Below, one piece after another: positions 16,053-24,919 of a DNA stretch of 64,000 bases. The stretch covers positions 1 through 64,000 of the forward strand of contig NZ_JBDWXV010000012.1 in assembly GCF_039982735.1 (NCBI RefSeq), written 5' to 3'. A program made the position numbers and the translations under genes. The notes below the pieces were generated by a model. The model had not been told where the DNA came from and did not search any database. It saw nothing but the letters and a program-made list of their open reading frames with translations. Numbering within the stretch: the first letter of the stretch is position 1; every line of letters starts with the position of its first letter. The DNA comes from Saccharospirillum sp039982735 (GTDB lineage Bacteria; Pseudomonadota; Gammaproteobacteria; Pseudomonadales; Natronospirillaceae).

Positions 16053-19000
16053 TCAACGCGGCATCATTCTGACATCACTCAAACTCGCCAGCGGCATGGG
16101 CTTACCAAGATGGAAACCCTGCGCAAAGTTAATGCCGAGCCGGCAGAGTTCATCCCGAATGTCGGCCGATTCAACGAATTCGGCGATGGTTTTCAGCCCC
16201 ATTTCCTGGCCAATATTATTGATGGAAGCCACCATCACGTTGGCCGTTGAATCGTTGCAAATGTCTTTGACAAAAACACCGTCAATTTTGATGTAGTCCA
16301 CCGGTAAATTCTTCAGATAACCAAATGAAGACACCCCGGAACCAAAGTCATCCAACGAAAATTCACACCCTATGGCGTTCAATGTCGCCATAAAATGAAG
16401 CGCACTGCTCAGGTTGGCGATCGCACTGGTTTCCGTAATTTCAAAGCAAACCGATTCCGGTGGTACCTGGTGGTGCTCCATCAGCTGCAAGACAAACGCC
16501 AGAAACTCAGGGTTGGTGAGCGAATCGGCCGTTAAATTAATGGAGTAGTGACCAGGCGACTGACGTTTCCGGCGATGATAGTCACCAATCCAGGCCAGAA
16601 TATTGGAGACGACCCAGCGGTCGATGGCAGTGGCCACGTTGTAACGCTCCGCCGCTGGCATAAAGGCACCCGGAGGAATAATGGTGCCATGGGTGTCCAG
16701 CATGCGCACCAGCACTTCGTAGCGAGGAATGGTTTTGCCGTCTGCTTTGAGTGGGACAATCGGTTGAACGTATAGGCGGAGGCGATCGTTATCCAGTGCT
16801 GAATGGATTCGATTTACCCATTGCATTTCATCCTTGCGCTCCAGCAGTTGGCTGTCGTCGGGCTCAAACAGGTGCACCCGGTTGCGCCCTGCTTCCTTGG
16901 CGGCATAACAGGCCGCATCGGCCGCGCTCAGCAGCGGCGCCAGGCTCATGCCATGGTCACTCACCGGCACCAGCCCAATGCTAACGCCCACGGCGAAGGA
17001 TTGATTACTCCAGAAAAACCGAAAATCCGTCACCAGTTCGCGAATGCTCTCAGCAACGTGCAGGGCCTCTTCCACGTCACACCGGTGCAGCAGAATTCCG
17101 AATTCATCTCCGCCCAGGCGAGCGAGCACGTCGACGTCTCTGACCCGGCTGCGGAACAGCGCCGCAAGCTGTCGCAGCAGTTCATCCCCGGCGATGTGTC
17201 CGCAGGTGTCATTGACGACTTTGAACTGATCCAGGTCGAGGTAACACATGACGTGCGCGTGTTCGGTTTCCTGCGCATCGGACAACAACTGCGACAAAAT
17301 TCGCTCGAATTCGGCGCGGTTAATCAACCCGGTAAGGGCATCATGTGACGCCTGATAACTGAGATCCCGGGCCAGTTGGCGCGGTATGGTGATGTCACTG
17401 AAGGTGAGCACGGCGCCGATCAGCCGGCCTTCGGAATCGCGAATCGGGGCGGCGGCATCCTGAACGGAAATGCTCTTGCCATCCCGGCGGTGCAAGGCAC
17501 GATGAACCGCGTTGGTGTTACCCCTGCGGTTGGCCGAACGTCGCATCAACCGGGATACTGGGTTCTCCAGTGGTTCACCGGTTACCTCATTCACCAGTTC
17601 ATACACGTCGGTCAGGGGTTGGTCGGCGGCGTCCGCCATCGGCCAGCCGGTTAGCTCTTCGGCGACCGGGTTCATATAGGTTATTCGACCGGCTCTGTCG
17701 GTAGTAATCACACCATCGGCCACGGCCGCCAGGGTCACCTGGGCCAGATTTTTTTCGTTGTACAACTGGTCTTCCATCCGGCGCCGTTCGGTAATATCTC
17801 TCACGATGCCGGTATAGTGCCCGGGCCCTTCGTCGGTACCCAGCGTTACCGTTAATTCAGCCAAAAAGGTGCTGCCGTCCCAGCGACGACACTGAACTTC
17901 CTGCCGGGTCTCACCGCCCGGTAATGGCAACAGGGTTTCAGGCTGCCAGTTGTCTTCGACCAATAGCTGGTGCAGGCGCACTGTCCCGGTTTCTCCCGGC
18001 AAGGCAAACAGCCGCTGTGAACCCGGATTAAAACTGGTCAACAAGCCGTCGGCCTGGAAGGTAACAATGCCATCTCGAATGTCGCGCACAATCGCCTGGG
18101 TTTTCTCCACCGCCAGACCCAGCGCCCGAATCACCCGGTTATACTGACTGGCAATCTGACCCACTTCCGTAAAGGGTTCGACCGGCACTTCACCGTGAAA
18201 ATCACCGGCGCGGGCATCGCCTTCCATGTGCTCCAGCAATTCAATCAGTTCAGTGCGGGTGCCGTGTTCGGAAATATTCAAACCCAACCGTTCTGCCTCC
18301 GGTGTAACCCGCAATGGTATGCGCCGCTTCATCAGCCAGAACACCAGGTAGGCAACACCAAAACTCCAGGCGGCGCACACCAGAATGCCTTTAACTTGCA
18401 CCAATAATTGCTCAGCGACGCTCAGCCCGGTACCCAGTATCTCGGGGTCACCAAACAATGCCACCGCCAGCGTGCCCCAGATACCTGCGGCCAGATGCAC
18501 GGGCACAGCACCAACGGCATCGTCCAGGCGCCAGCGCAACAGGGCGGTCTCAGCCAACTTCATGACCAGCCCGCCAACAGCCCCGATCAACACAGCGTCC
18601 GGAGCAGAAATAGCGTGAGCGCTGGCAGTAACCGCCACCAGTCCGGCCAACAGGCCATTGATGGGTTGAATGGCATCGGTGAAGCCGCGCAGGCGCCAGT
18701 TCAACGCAATAACCACCGCGACACCGGCTACCCCGCCCAACAAGGTGTTGACCACAATTCCGGGTACCGCCGCGTTGGCGCTGAGGGTGCTGCCACCATT
18801 GAAACCAAACCAGCCAAAAAACAGCAACAGCGCGCCGAGCATGGCCATGGGCAGGTTGGAGCCGGGAATCGTAAGGGATGGGTCATCCTGGTCGAAGCGC
18901 CCTGAACGCGGGCCGATCAGCATAAGCACCGCCAGAGCAACCCACCCGCCAACACTGTGAACCACGGTAGCGCCAGCAAAGTCGACAAAGCCGGCCGCGC

Positions 19001-19454
19001 CCAACCAGCCCTGGCCATCGGCAAAACTGCCCGCCCACACCCAATGCCCGAACACCGGGTATATAAGCCCGGCCACCAAAGCCCCCAAGGTAAGGTAAAC
19101 GCCAAATCGCAACCGTTCTGCGGTCGCCCCGGAAATGATGGTGACCGAGGTGGCGCAGAACATGGCCTGAAACAGGAAGAAGGCCGACAACCAGGCATCG
19201 GTATGGCCAACATCGGGTAGAAAGTGGCTGGTACCCCACCAACCGGTCTGGCTGAGTCCAAACATAATGCCAAATCCATACAGCCAGTAGAGCAATACCG
19301 ACAACGCAAAATCCGCCATGTTTTTAAGCGCAACGTTAATGGCGTTCTTGCTGCGGGTGAGGCCGGCTTCCAGGCACAGGAAACCCAGCTGCATATTGAA
19401 GACCAGGGCTGAACAGAGCACCAGCCAGAAGACATCGAAGAGCGGTTTTTCCAT
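16053..19454 (-). CDS. Amt ammonium-transporter domain fused to PAS-PAS-GGDEF-EAL
   Basis: 1133 residues. Residues 1-400 are a full Amt/MEP/Rh domain with DFAGATVVHSVGG (twin-His His about 165, preceded by the conserved Asp) and AVPVHLAAGIWG (second His about 319). A HAMP-like linker (400-450), PAS 1 (450-560), PAS 2 (570-690), GGDEF (RLGGDEF about 779-785, intact) and EAL domain (870-1125) follow. The EAL signature reads EVL, but NLT, ITET, LDDFGSG, KIDG and AEF are all present, so phosphodiesterase activity is plausible. The architecture suggests that ammonium sensed or carried by the Amt part controls c-di-GMP. No glnK is adjacent, unlike classical amtB. Monocistronic, with its own strong terminator. 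Confidence 0.93.
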   Translation of the reverse strand: MEKPLFDVFWLVLCSALVFNMQLGFLCLEAGLTRSKNAINVALKNMADFALSVLLYWLYGFGIMFGLSQTGWWGTSHFLPDVGHTDAWLSAFFLFQAMFCATSVTIISGATAERLRFGVYLTLGALVAGLIYPVFGHWVWAGSFADGQGWLGAAGFVDFAGATVVHSVGGWVALAVLMLIGPRSGRFDQDDPSLTIPGSNLPMAMLGALLLFFGWFGFNGGSTLSANAAVPGIVVNTLLGGVAGVAVVIALNWRLRGFTDAIQPINGLLAGLVAVTASAHAISAPDAVLIGAVGGLVMKLAETALLRWRLDDAVGAVPVHLAAGIWGTLAVALFGDPEILGTGLSVAEQLLVQVKGILVCAAWSFGVAYLVFWLMKRRIPLRVTPEAERLGLNISEHGTRTELIELLEHMEGDARAGDFHGEVPVEPFTEVGQIASQYNRVIRALGLAVEKTQAIVRDIRDGIVTFQADGLLTSFNPGSQRLFALPGETGTVRLHQLLVEDNWQPETLLPLPGGETRQEVQCRRWDGSTFLAELTVTLGTDEGPGHYTGIVRDITERRRMEDQLYNEKNLAQVTLAAVADGVITTDRAGRITYMNPVAEELTGWPMADAADQPLTDVYELVNEVTGEPLENPVSRLMRRSANRRGNTNAVHRALHRRDGKSISVQDAAAPIRDSEGRLIGAVLTFSDITIPRQLARDLSYQASHDALTGLINRAEFERILSQLLSDAQETEHAHVMCYLDLDQFKVVNDTCGHIAGDELLRQLAALFRSRVRDVDVLARLGGDEFGILLHRCDVEEALHVAESIRELVTDFRFFWSNQSFAVGVSIGLVPVSDHGMSLAPLLSAADAACYAAKEAGRNRVHLFEPDDSQLLERKDEMQWVNRIHSALDNDRLRLYVQPIVPLKADGKTIPRYEVLVRMLDTHGTIIPPGAFMPAAERYNVATAIDRWVVSNILAWIGDYHRRKRQSPGHYSINLTADSLTNPEFLAFVLQLMEHHQVPPESVCFEITETSAIANLSSALHFMATLNAIGCEFSLDDFGSGVSSFGYLKNLPVDYIKIDGVFVKDICNDSTANVMVASINNIGQEMGLKTIAEFVESADIRDELCRLGINFAQGFHLGKPMPLASLSDVRMMPR

Positions 19455-19729
19455 GAAGCGGCTACCTAACCAGCGGTTGCATCATTAACCCTCAGTAATA
19501 CAAGGCTCCGGATCAAACCCTGTTCTAGCAAGATTCAAACCATCCGAAAGCGCCCGCAGTGGTGATCGGCCATGCCCTTTTCGAACCCCGATGCACCAGG
19601 GTGTGGCATTCATCGCGCTACGCACTAAAAAGCAGCCTGTTGATGTCAATCGGGCGCCTTTGGGGGGTATGATGGTGGTGCAACCGGGTTCTACGCCCGC
19701 CCCCTTTTACTGAAGAGAAGACGGTGACA
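19455..19729 (+). promoter_or_regulatory. Divergent intergenic region, Amt-GGDEF-EAL / rhodanese
   Basis: 275 bp that must contain promoters for both genes. I could not assign convincing -35/-10 pairs. AGAGAAG at 19714-19720 is the ribosome site for the rhodanese ATG at 19730. Confidence 0.4.
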
Positions 19730-20053
19730 ATGCACAGCGTAACAGCGCTCGAACTGGCGACATGGTTGAACGATGCGGCCCAGGACACCCCCGTGCTGCT
19801 CGACGTACGAGAGCCCTGGGAATTTGAGACCTGCCGGATTGACGGGTCTGTGGCAATGCCCATGAATTCGGTTCCGGATAAGCTGCCAGAACTGGACACC
19901 CAAGCGCCCATCGTGTGCATCTGCCATCATGGCGTGCGCAGCAGGCAAGTCGCGATGTATCTGGAGCAGCAGGGAATCACCGACGTTTACAATCTAACCG
20001 GTGGCGTGCATGCCTGGGCTCTGGAAGTCGACAGCAACATGCCAACGTACTAA
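19730..20053 (+). CDS. Single-domain rhodanese-like sulfurtransferase
   Basis: 107 residues with the rhodanese fold: VLLDVREPWEFETCRIDGS near the N-terminus and the active-site loop CHHGVRS with Cys65. The six-residue loop after Cys suggests sulfur transfer rather than phosphatase activity. A GTG at 19724 is in frame, but the ATG at 19730 has the better spacing to AGAGAAG. It lies 122 bp upstream of selO and may be co-transcribed. Confidence 0.88.
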   Translation: MHSVTALELATWLNDAAQDTPVLLDVREPWEFETCRIDGSVAMPMNSVPDKLPELDTQAPIVCICHHGVRSRQVAMYLEQQGITDVYNLTGGVHAWALEVDSNMPTY

Positions 20054-20175
20054 GGGTTGCAAAAACGGCCTGCCAAACCCACTCAAGTCGCAAAGCAGAT
20101 GAAAACGGCGTGCTGTTCCCCGGGCCTCGCGTGCCTGAGTTTGCCCGGTTCATTCAAGTAACGAGGAGCGTTGCC

Positions 20176-21960
20176 ATGCCAGCCAATGATTCGATTCCTA
20201 CTCAGCCGATATCACCCAACGGCCCGGCCACGGGTTCAACGTTCGCGGATCTGGCTGCGATGGCCGACTACTCGCTGATGGACGCGCTCACGGCCGATCC
20301 GGATGCGACCGCAGACGGCGCCGACTATTCGCCAAGGCAAGTGTTCTCGGGCCACTATGTGCCCGTGGCACCAACGCCGATCGACAACCCCGAGTACGTC
20401 GCGCACAGCAAGACGTTGTTCCACGAACTCGGCCTCGACGACAGCCTGGCCCAATCAGCCGACTTTATGGCCATGTTCTCGGGCAATCTGACCCAGGTTC
20501 CGGAGCCACTGCGTAGGGTGGGTTGGGCCACCGGCTATGCACTATCGATCTACGGCACCGAATACTACCAGCAGTGCCCATTCCAGACCGGCAACGGCTA
20601 TGGCGACGGGCGCGCGGTGTCGGTGCTAGAGGCCGTAGCCAACGGCAAACGCTGGGAAATGCAGTTGAAAGGCGGCGGGCGAACGCCCTATTGCCGCGGT
20701 GCCGATGGCCGGGCCGTGTTGCGCTCCAGCGTTCGGGAATTTCTGGCGCAGGAGCACATGCATGCACTCGGGGTGCCCACGTCACGGTCGCTCAGTTTGT
20801 ACGTTTCTAAAACCGAACAGGTCCGTCGGCCCTGGTACTCAGAGGGGTCTCGCTCCGAAAACCCGGACATAATGGTGCTGGAACCCGTCGCTATTTCAAC
20901 ACGGGTGGCGCCCTCTTTTATTCGGGTCGGCCAGCTCGAACTATTCGGGCGTCGCGCGCGAAAGAACGAACACCCAAGCGCGATGGCTGAACTCGAACAA
21001 CTGATGTTGCACCTGATCGATCGGGAATACTCCGGCGAAATCGACCCGGGCCTGAGCACGGGCCAAAAAGTCGTCGCGCTGGCGCGCCTGTTCCGTGCCC
21101 GGCTCACCCGGCTTGTCGCCAACTGGATACGGGTTGGTTACTGCCAAGGCAATTTTAACAGCGACAACTGCGCCGCCGGTGGGTTCACACTCGACTACGG
21201 CCCGTTCGGTTTCTGCGATGCATTCGACCCTGTGTTTCAGCCCTGGACAGGCGGTGGTCAACACTTCTCGTTCCTGAACCAGCCTGCCGCCGCAGAGCGT
21301 AACTTTTACTCGTTTTGCTCAGCCTTGCAGCCACTACTGGTCTCGGACCAGGACAGCCTGAAACAACTGATTGATGTTCACCATGAGTTCCCGGCAGTCA
21401 TGCAAGCTGAACTTGAAAACATGTGGGCCGCCAAACTTGGGTTACCCGCCTTCGACGCGCCATTGTTCAAAGAACTGATATCGCTGATGGCGCAAACCCC
21501 GGTTGATTACACCCTCTTTTTCCGTGAGCTGTCGTCGCTGCCCGACGACATCGCTGCACTGAAGACCAGCTTTTACAACGACACAGACAGTGCCGGGCCC
21601 GCGATGAGATCCCTGTATGCGACCGACCCGGAAGGCATGGACAAGCGCTGGTCACAGTGGCTCGCCCAATGGCAGTCACTCCTTAGCAGCGGGTCTGACG
21701 ATACGCCGCCCCGTTCCCGTGAAGACATTGCCCGGAAAATGAAACTCGCCAATCCGAAATACACCCTGCGGGAATGGTTTGTGGTGCCCGCGTATCAGCA
21801 AGCGAAGCAAGGTGACTATTCACTGGTGCATGAACTGCAAGAGGTGATGACTCAACCCTATGCGGAACAATCAGAAGCCGTAGAGGAAAAGTACTATCGG
21901 CGTAAGCCCTTGCAGTTTTTTGATGCCGGAGGCTGGTCGCACTACAGTTGTTCCTCATAA
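20176..21960 (+). CDS. selO: Protein adenylyltransferase SelO (YdiU family)
   Basis: 594 residues of the SelO pseudokinase family, which AMPylates proteins, often redox-related. Signatures: RVGWATGYALSIYGTEYYQQ, WEMQLKGGGRTPY with the nucleotide-binding Lys, RSSVREFLAQEHMHALGVPT, and the metal-binding stretch GYCQGNFNSDN...LDYGPFGFCDAFDP. It is longer than E. coli YdiU (478), partly from an N-terminal extension. The frame is open much further upstream (19915), but the ATG at 20176 is preceded by ACGAGGAG. The C-terminus ends SHYSCSS, a Cys near the place where animal SelO has selenocysteine. The neighbouring rhodanese supports a thiol/redox theme. Confidence 0.92.
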   Translation: MPANDSIPTQPISPNGPATGSTFADLAAMADYSLMDALTADPDATADGADYSPRQVFSGHYVPVAPTPIDNPEYVAHSKTLFHELGLDDSLAQSADFMAMFSGNLTQVPEPLRRVGWATGYALSIYGTEYYQQCPFQTGNGYGDGRAVSVLEAVANGKRWEMQLKGGGRTPYCRGADGRAVLRSSVREFLAQEHMHALGVPTSRSLSLYVSKTEQVRRPWYSEGSRSENPDIMVLEPVAISTRVAPSFIRVGQLELFGRRARKNEHPSAMAELEQLMLHLIDREYSGEIDPGLSTGQKVVALARLFRARLTRLVANWIRVGYCQGNFNSDNCAAGGFTLDYGPFGFCDAFDPVFQPWTGGGQHFSFLNQPAAAERNFYSFCSALQPLLVSDQDSLKQLIDVHHEFPAVMQAELENMWAAKLGLPAFDAPLFKELISLMAQTPVDYTLFFRELSSLPDDIAALKTSFYNDTDSAGPAMRSLYATDPEGMDKRWSQWLAQWQSLLSSGSDDTPPRSREDIARKMKLANPKYTLREWFVVPAYQQAKQGDYSLVHELQEVMTQPYAEQSEAVEEKYYRRKPLQFFDAGGWSHYSCSS

Positions 21961-22055
21961 TTCTTCTGTGCCGGAATATCCATGTGCTCTGGAGAATATT
22001 AACAGGCACACATTTTAGTGTTGTTACTTCTATTTGGACTCAGTCGTTCGGTGAT

Positions 22056-22268
22056 CTAATTGGTACAAGAGCATACATTCCTATCCCGAGGAAATAGTCT
22101 GGGCGTTCCGGGACGTGGAGGGTTATAGTTATAGTCTTTTCCGGACAATAAACACATGTCTTTGCAAGACTGCTCTTCCTTATTCAGCCAAAGTTGTGCT
22201 GTAAGCGTAAAAACAGCTAGGACCAGGAGCATAACGATGGCATAAACAACCACTTCTCGAAAGTACAT
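22056..22268 (-). CDS. Small single-pass membrane protein, unknown
   Basis: 70 residues. One N-terminal membrane helix (about 5-27) is followed by a short Cys-containing tail with four cysteines (SCKDMC and VCSC). No family is recognised. AGAAG precedes the ATG. First gene of an AT-rich minus-strand cluster of small membrane or secreted proteins (22.0-23.9 kb). The four Cys could form disulfides in the periplasm. Confidence 0.5.
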   Translation of the reverse strand: MYFREVVVYAIVMLLVLAVFTLTAQLWLNKEEQSCKDMCLLSGKDYNYNPPRPGTPRLFPRDRNVCSCTN

Positions 22269-22332
22269 CTTCTAGTTACCTATTTTCTTCTGTTTAAAGC
22301 GGTGCGACCCTTTAACAATCTAGAACTCTTCT

Positions 22333-22668
22333 TTAGTTATTTTCAAATGAAGCATAGGAATAGTGATTTCTTCGAAAGAATAAAGATTTTTCATAAACGA
22401 CTTTAACATCATCACCTATTCTCGGGGTTGGCGTTCCATTATACGACCCTACGGTGTTCATACCATTAAATCGCACAACCAACTGATTCTCTGATCCAGT
22501 GTTTGTTTCTAGCTTGTGATAATCAAGAACCACACCGGATCCACTGGAAACGTTAATAAAGAAAGTTGACTCAACAGCAACCAATGCAAACAGGAGGAAA
22601 AAGAATAAAACAATTACTAATTGCTTTAAGTGGCGCCTTATCTGAATAGCCAAGAACTGTAGATTCAT
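22333..22668 (-). CDS. Small membrane-anchored protein, DUF3592-like
   Basis: 111 residues. A positively charged N-terminus and one membrane helix (about 17-42) are followed by a small beta-rich domain containing VVRFNGMNTVGSYNGTP and IGDDVKVVYE. This vaguely resembles DUF3592-type domains, where a VxYDP/VxY motif follows a GDxV turn. The ATG at 22668 is chosen over a TTG at 22686 because AAAGAGG lies 7 nt upstream. The function is unknown. Confidence 0.55.
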   Translation of the reverse strand: MNLQFLAIQIRRHLKQLVIVLFFFLLFALVAVESTFFINVSSGSGVVLDYHKLETNTGSENQLVVRFNGMNTVGSYNGTPTPRIGDDVKVVYEKSLFFRRNHYSYASFENN

Positions 22669-22730
22669 TAAAACCTCTTTACACAACCAATTTCCTGATT
22701 TACTTCTAGACTAGAACCTGCCAAATACGT

Positions 22731-22961
22731 CTAACTCTCATCAAAAAAGAACATTATGAAATTCACCATGGACATGAACAAGAAGATCGATACTCCAGAT
22801 ATATAGGTAACTGTTAATACTTTTACCTTAACTGAGGTAATTTCGTTACGTGGAAGAATCTTTCCATTTTTCAACCCCCTAAGCGCAATAACACCGAAAA
22901 AAGCAAACCCAGCGAAGAATAAAGCTACTATTAATCTCGCCACTTGCCTCCCCTCTTGCAT
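22731..22961 (-). CDS. Small two-helix membrane protein, unknown
   Basis: 76 residues with two hydrophobic helices (about 8-28 and 50-72) separated by a basic loop. The ATG at 22961 gives 76 residues. A GTG six codons later sits just behind GAGGGGAGG and may be the true start. Same strand and similar base composition as its neighbours. Confidence 0.5.
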   Translation of the reverse strand: MQEGRQVARLIVALFFAGFAFFGVIALRGLKNGKILPRNEITSVKVKVLTVTYISGVSIFLFMSMVNFIMFFFDES

Positions 22962-22976
22962 GCATATTTTTCAGGT

Positions 22977-23264
22977 CTAGTTTGACTCATTCCCATACAG
23001 CTTGGCACCATAGACAATGTGTATATACAAGAAAACAGGAATGAAAATAGCGTAGGCTACCGTGACAATACCACTATGCTCCAATGATTGACGGTATGTC
23101 GGTGCCACGCGGCCAAAAGAAAAGAGGTAGCACAGAAGCCTGGATACGTTAATGAAGGGCCATGCCACAACAAGAAAAATAAACCATAAGACTGTGGCAA
23201 CGACAAAGGTCTTTGCCAGTGACTCGTATGCAGATACAAACCCACCTATGCTCTCTTCGTACAC
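22977..23264 (-). CDS. Small membrane protein, unknown
   Basis: 95 residues, with a GTG start behind GAGGTGA. Two hydrophobic segments (about 18-45 and 65-88) flank a Tyr/Arg-containing loop. It lies 15 bp upstream of the next membrane gene on the same strand, so the two are probably co-transcribed. No family is recognised. Confidence 0.55.
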   Translation of the reverse strand: MYEESIGGFVSAYESLAKTFVVATVLWFIFLVVAWPFINVSRLLCYLFSFGRVAPTYRQSLEHSGIVTVAYAIFIPVFLYIHIVYGAKLYGNESN

Positions 23265-23354
23265 TATTCACCTCAATACTTACTTACCAACTGACGATTG
23301 ATCACTCACAGCGCATAACCCAAGATGTACAGTTTCGATTTCCACCAGGCTGAA

Positions 23355-23840
23355 TCAATACCTCTCAAGCAGAGAAAATCCTTGAAAGTAACCACGCGAC
23401 TCCATTTCTTCTACTGGCCACGCATAGTTATTCACAACGCGTGACCAGACTAAGGCCATCTCATCAACACCATTCATTGTAAGCATAAAACTAAAGCCTT
23501 CCACCCAGGCATCTTGCGCAGCGAATGCGTAGACAATTGCATGAGTTTTGTATCGAACGAGCGTAAAATCATAAGGCATTTCGTACCATTCGTCGTTCCT
23601 TTTAGTCACCACAACGACGTCTGCGCCGTCTATTCTTATCAGAATCTCCGAGTTGTATGGCTGGCCCGGGTAGTCTCCTTGCAGTTCCAGGCCAGAAATT
23701 TCCCCTACCCACTCCCCATCGAGCTGACTGAATATAGCTTCTGAGGCTGCCCGGAATTCTTCAAACTCTTCCGCTGAATCGAAGGCAAAGGAGGGCGAAG
23801 TGCTTAGAAATATAGATATCAGCAAAAATACATACTTCAT
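23355..23840 (-). CDS. Secreted protein of unknown function
   Basis: 161 residues with a clear Sec signal peptide (MKYVFLLISIFLSTSPSFAF, cleavage near residue 19). The mature part is a roughly 140-residue, beta-rich acidic domain containing LDGEWVGEISGLELQGDYPG and a C-terminal RGYFQGFSLLERY. It resembles small lipocalin-like or DUF-type periplasmic proteins in overall look only. TTGAGG precedes the ATG. It is the first gene of the AT-rich cluster in transcription order. Confidence 0.6.
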   Translation of the reverse strand: MKYVFLLISIFLSTSPSFAFDSAEEFEEFRAASEAIFSQLDGEWVGEISGLELQGDYPGQPYNSEILIRIDGADVVVVTKRNDEWYEMPYDFTLVRYKTHAIVYAFAAQDAWVEGFSFMLTMNGVDEMALVWSRVVNNYAWPVEEMESRGYFQGFSLLERY

Positions 23841-24220
23841 GAGTGCCTCAAAGCTTAAAATGTTATAAGTCCTTTATCAGACTAAACTCACCCAAGAGTC
23901 TGAGTCTTGCAATACCGCTTCTCATCGCATAGTACAGTCTCGCGCTCAAAGGAATGACATTCGGTACTGTTTATGTGACGGTGTTAACAAATATGGCTAT
24001 TTCCTACTATTATTGGCTGATTGAACCCCCGGCGACTGTCACGCATCAATATTCATCTGCCCCTCCCAATGACCCACCGGTGTAGATTCTTGATTTTCCG
24101 CTGCCCCCCTCTTCCAGCCTAGAATCAGAGACGCGAATACTACTAAATGCCCGCATCCTTAAGTCATGCTATTGTTCACCACGCACCCTAATCAACAAGC
24201 GAAATCCTCAACAGGCCACC
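23841..24220. promoter_or_regulatory. Divergent intergenic region before the two-component operon
   Basis: 380 bp of AT-rich DNA between the secreted-protein gene and the response regulator. I see no gene or strong hairpin. It marks the right border of the AT-rich accessory cluster; core-like composition resumes near 24.2 kb. Confidence 0.4.
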
Positions 24221-24919
24221 ATGAAACGTACCGTTCTCATATTGGAAGACACCCCTGACATCGCCGAGCTGGTGCGCATGCACCTGGAGGATCTCGACTG
24301 TACCGTGCTGGTCGAGGCGCGAGGCGATACCGGTCTGGCCCGCTTCCGGGAAGGCGACATAGACCTGGTGATTCTGGATCTGATGCTGCCAGGCATGGAT
24401 GGCCTCTCGGTGTGCCGGGAAATTCGCACTCTGCCCGGTTACACACCTGTGTTAATGCTGACGGCCCGCACCTCGGAACTGGACCGGGTGCTGGGGCTGG
24501 AGATGGGCGCTGATGATTACCTGACCAAGCCGTTCAGCGTGGCCGAGCTGACGGCCCGGGTAAAAGCCCTGTTCCGGCGGGTCGATGCCTTATCGCAACC
24601 GGCCAAGGCGCCGGATACAGACATCGTGGTGCGCGATCAGCTTCGGCTCGACCCTTCCAAACGCCGTGTCTGGATCGCCGATGCCGAGGTGGAACTGACG
24701 GCGCGAGAGTTTGACCTGCTGTTGCATTTCGCCAGTCACCCGGGCCAGGTGTTCAGCCGCCTGCAACTGCTCGATGCCGTGTGGGGGTACAATCACGAAG
24801 GCTATGAGCATACGGTCAATACCCACATTAATCGCCTGCGCGGCAAAATAGAAACCGACCTCACCCAACCGCACTACATTGAAACCGTTTGGGGTGTCGG
24901 TTACCGGTTCCGCGAATGA
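24221..24919 (+). CDS. OmpR/PhoB-family response regulator
   Basis: 232 residues. The receiver domain (3-118) has the acidic pair ED (9-10), phospho-acceptor Asp53 in VILDLMLPGMDG and the TKPF lysine. The winged-helix DNA-binding domain (about 130-230) ends ETVWGVGYRFRE. The stop overlaps the start of the kinase gene (ATGA), so the pair is translationally coupled. Being directly upstream of the periplasmic methionine sulfoxide reductase gene suggests regulation of envelope oxidative repair. Confidence 0.93.
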   Translation: MKRTVLILEDTPDIAELVRMHLEDLDCTVLVEARGDTGLARFREGDIDLVILDLMLPGMDGLSVCREIRTLPGYTPVLMLTARTSELDRVLGLEMGADDYLTKPFSVAELTARVKALFRRVDALSQPAKAPDTDIVVRDQLRLDPSKRRVWIADAEVELTAREFDLLLHFASHPGQVFSRLQLLDAVWGYNHEGYEHTVNTHINRLRGKIETDLTQPHYIETVWGVGYRFRE

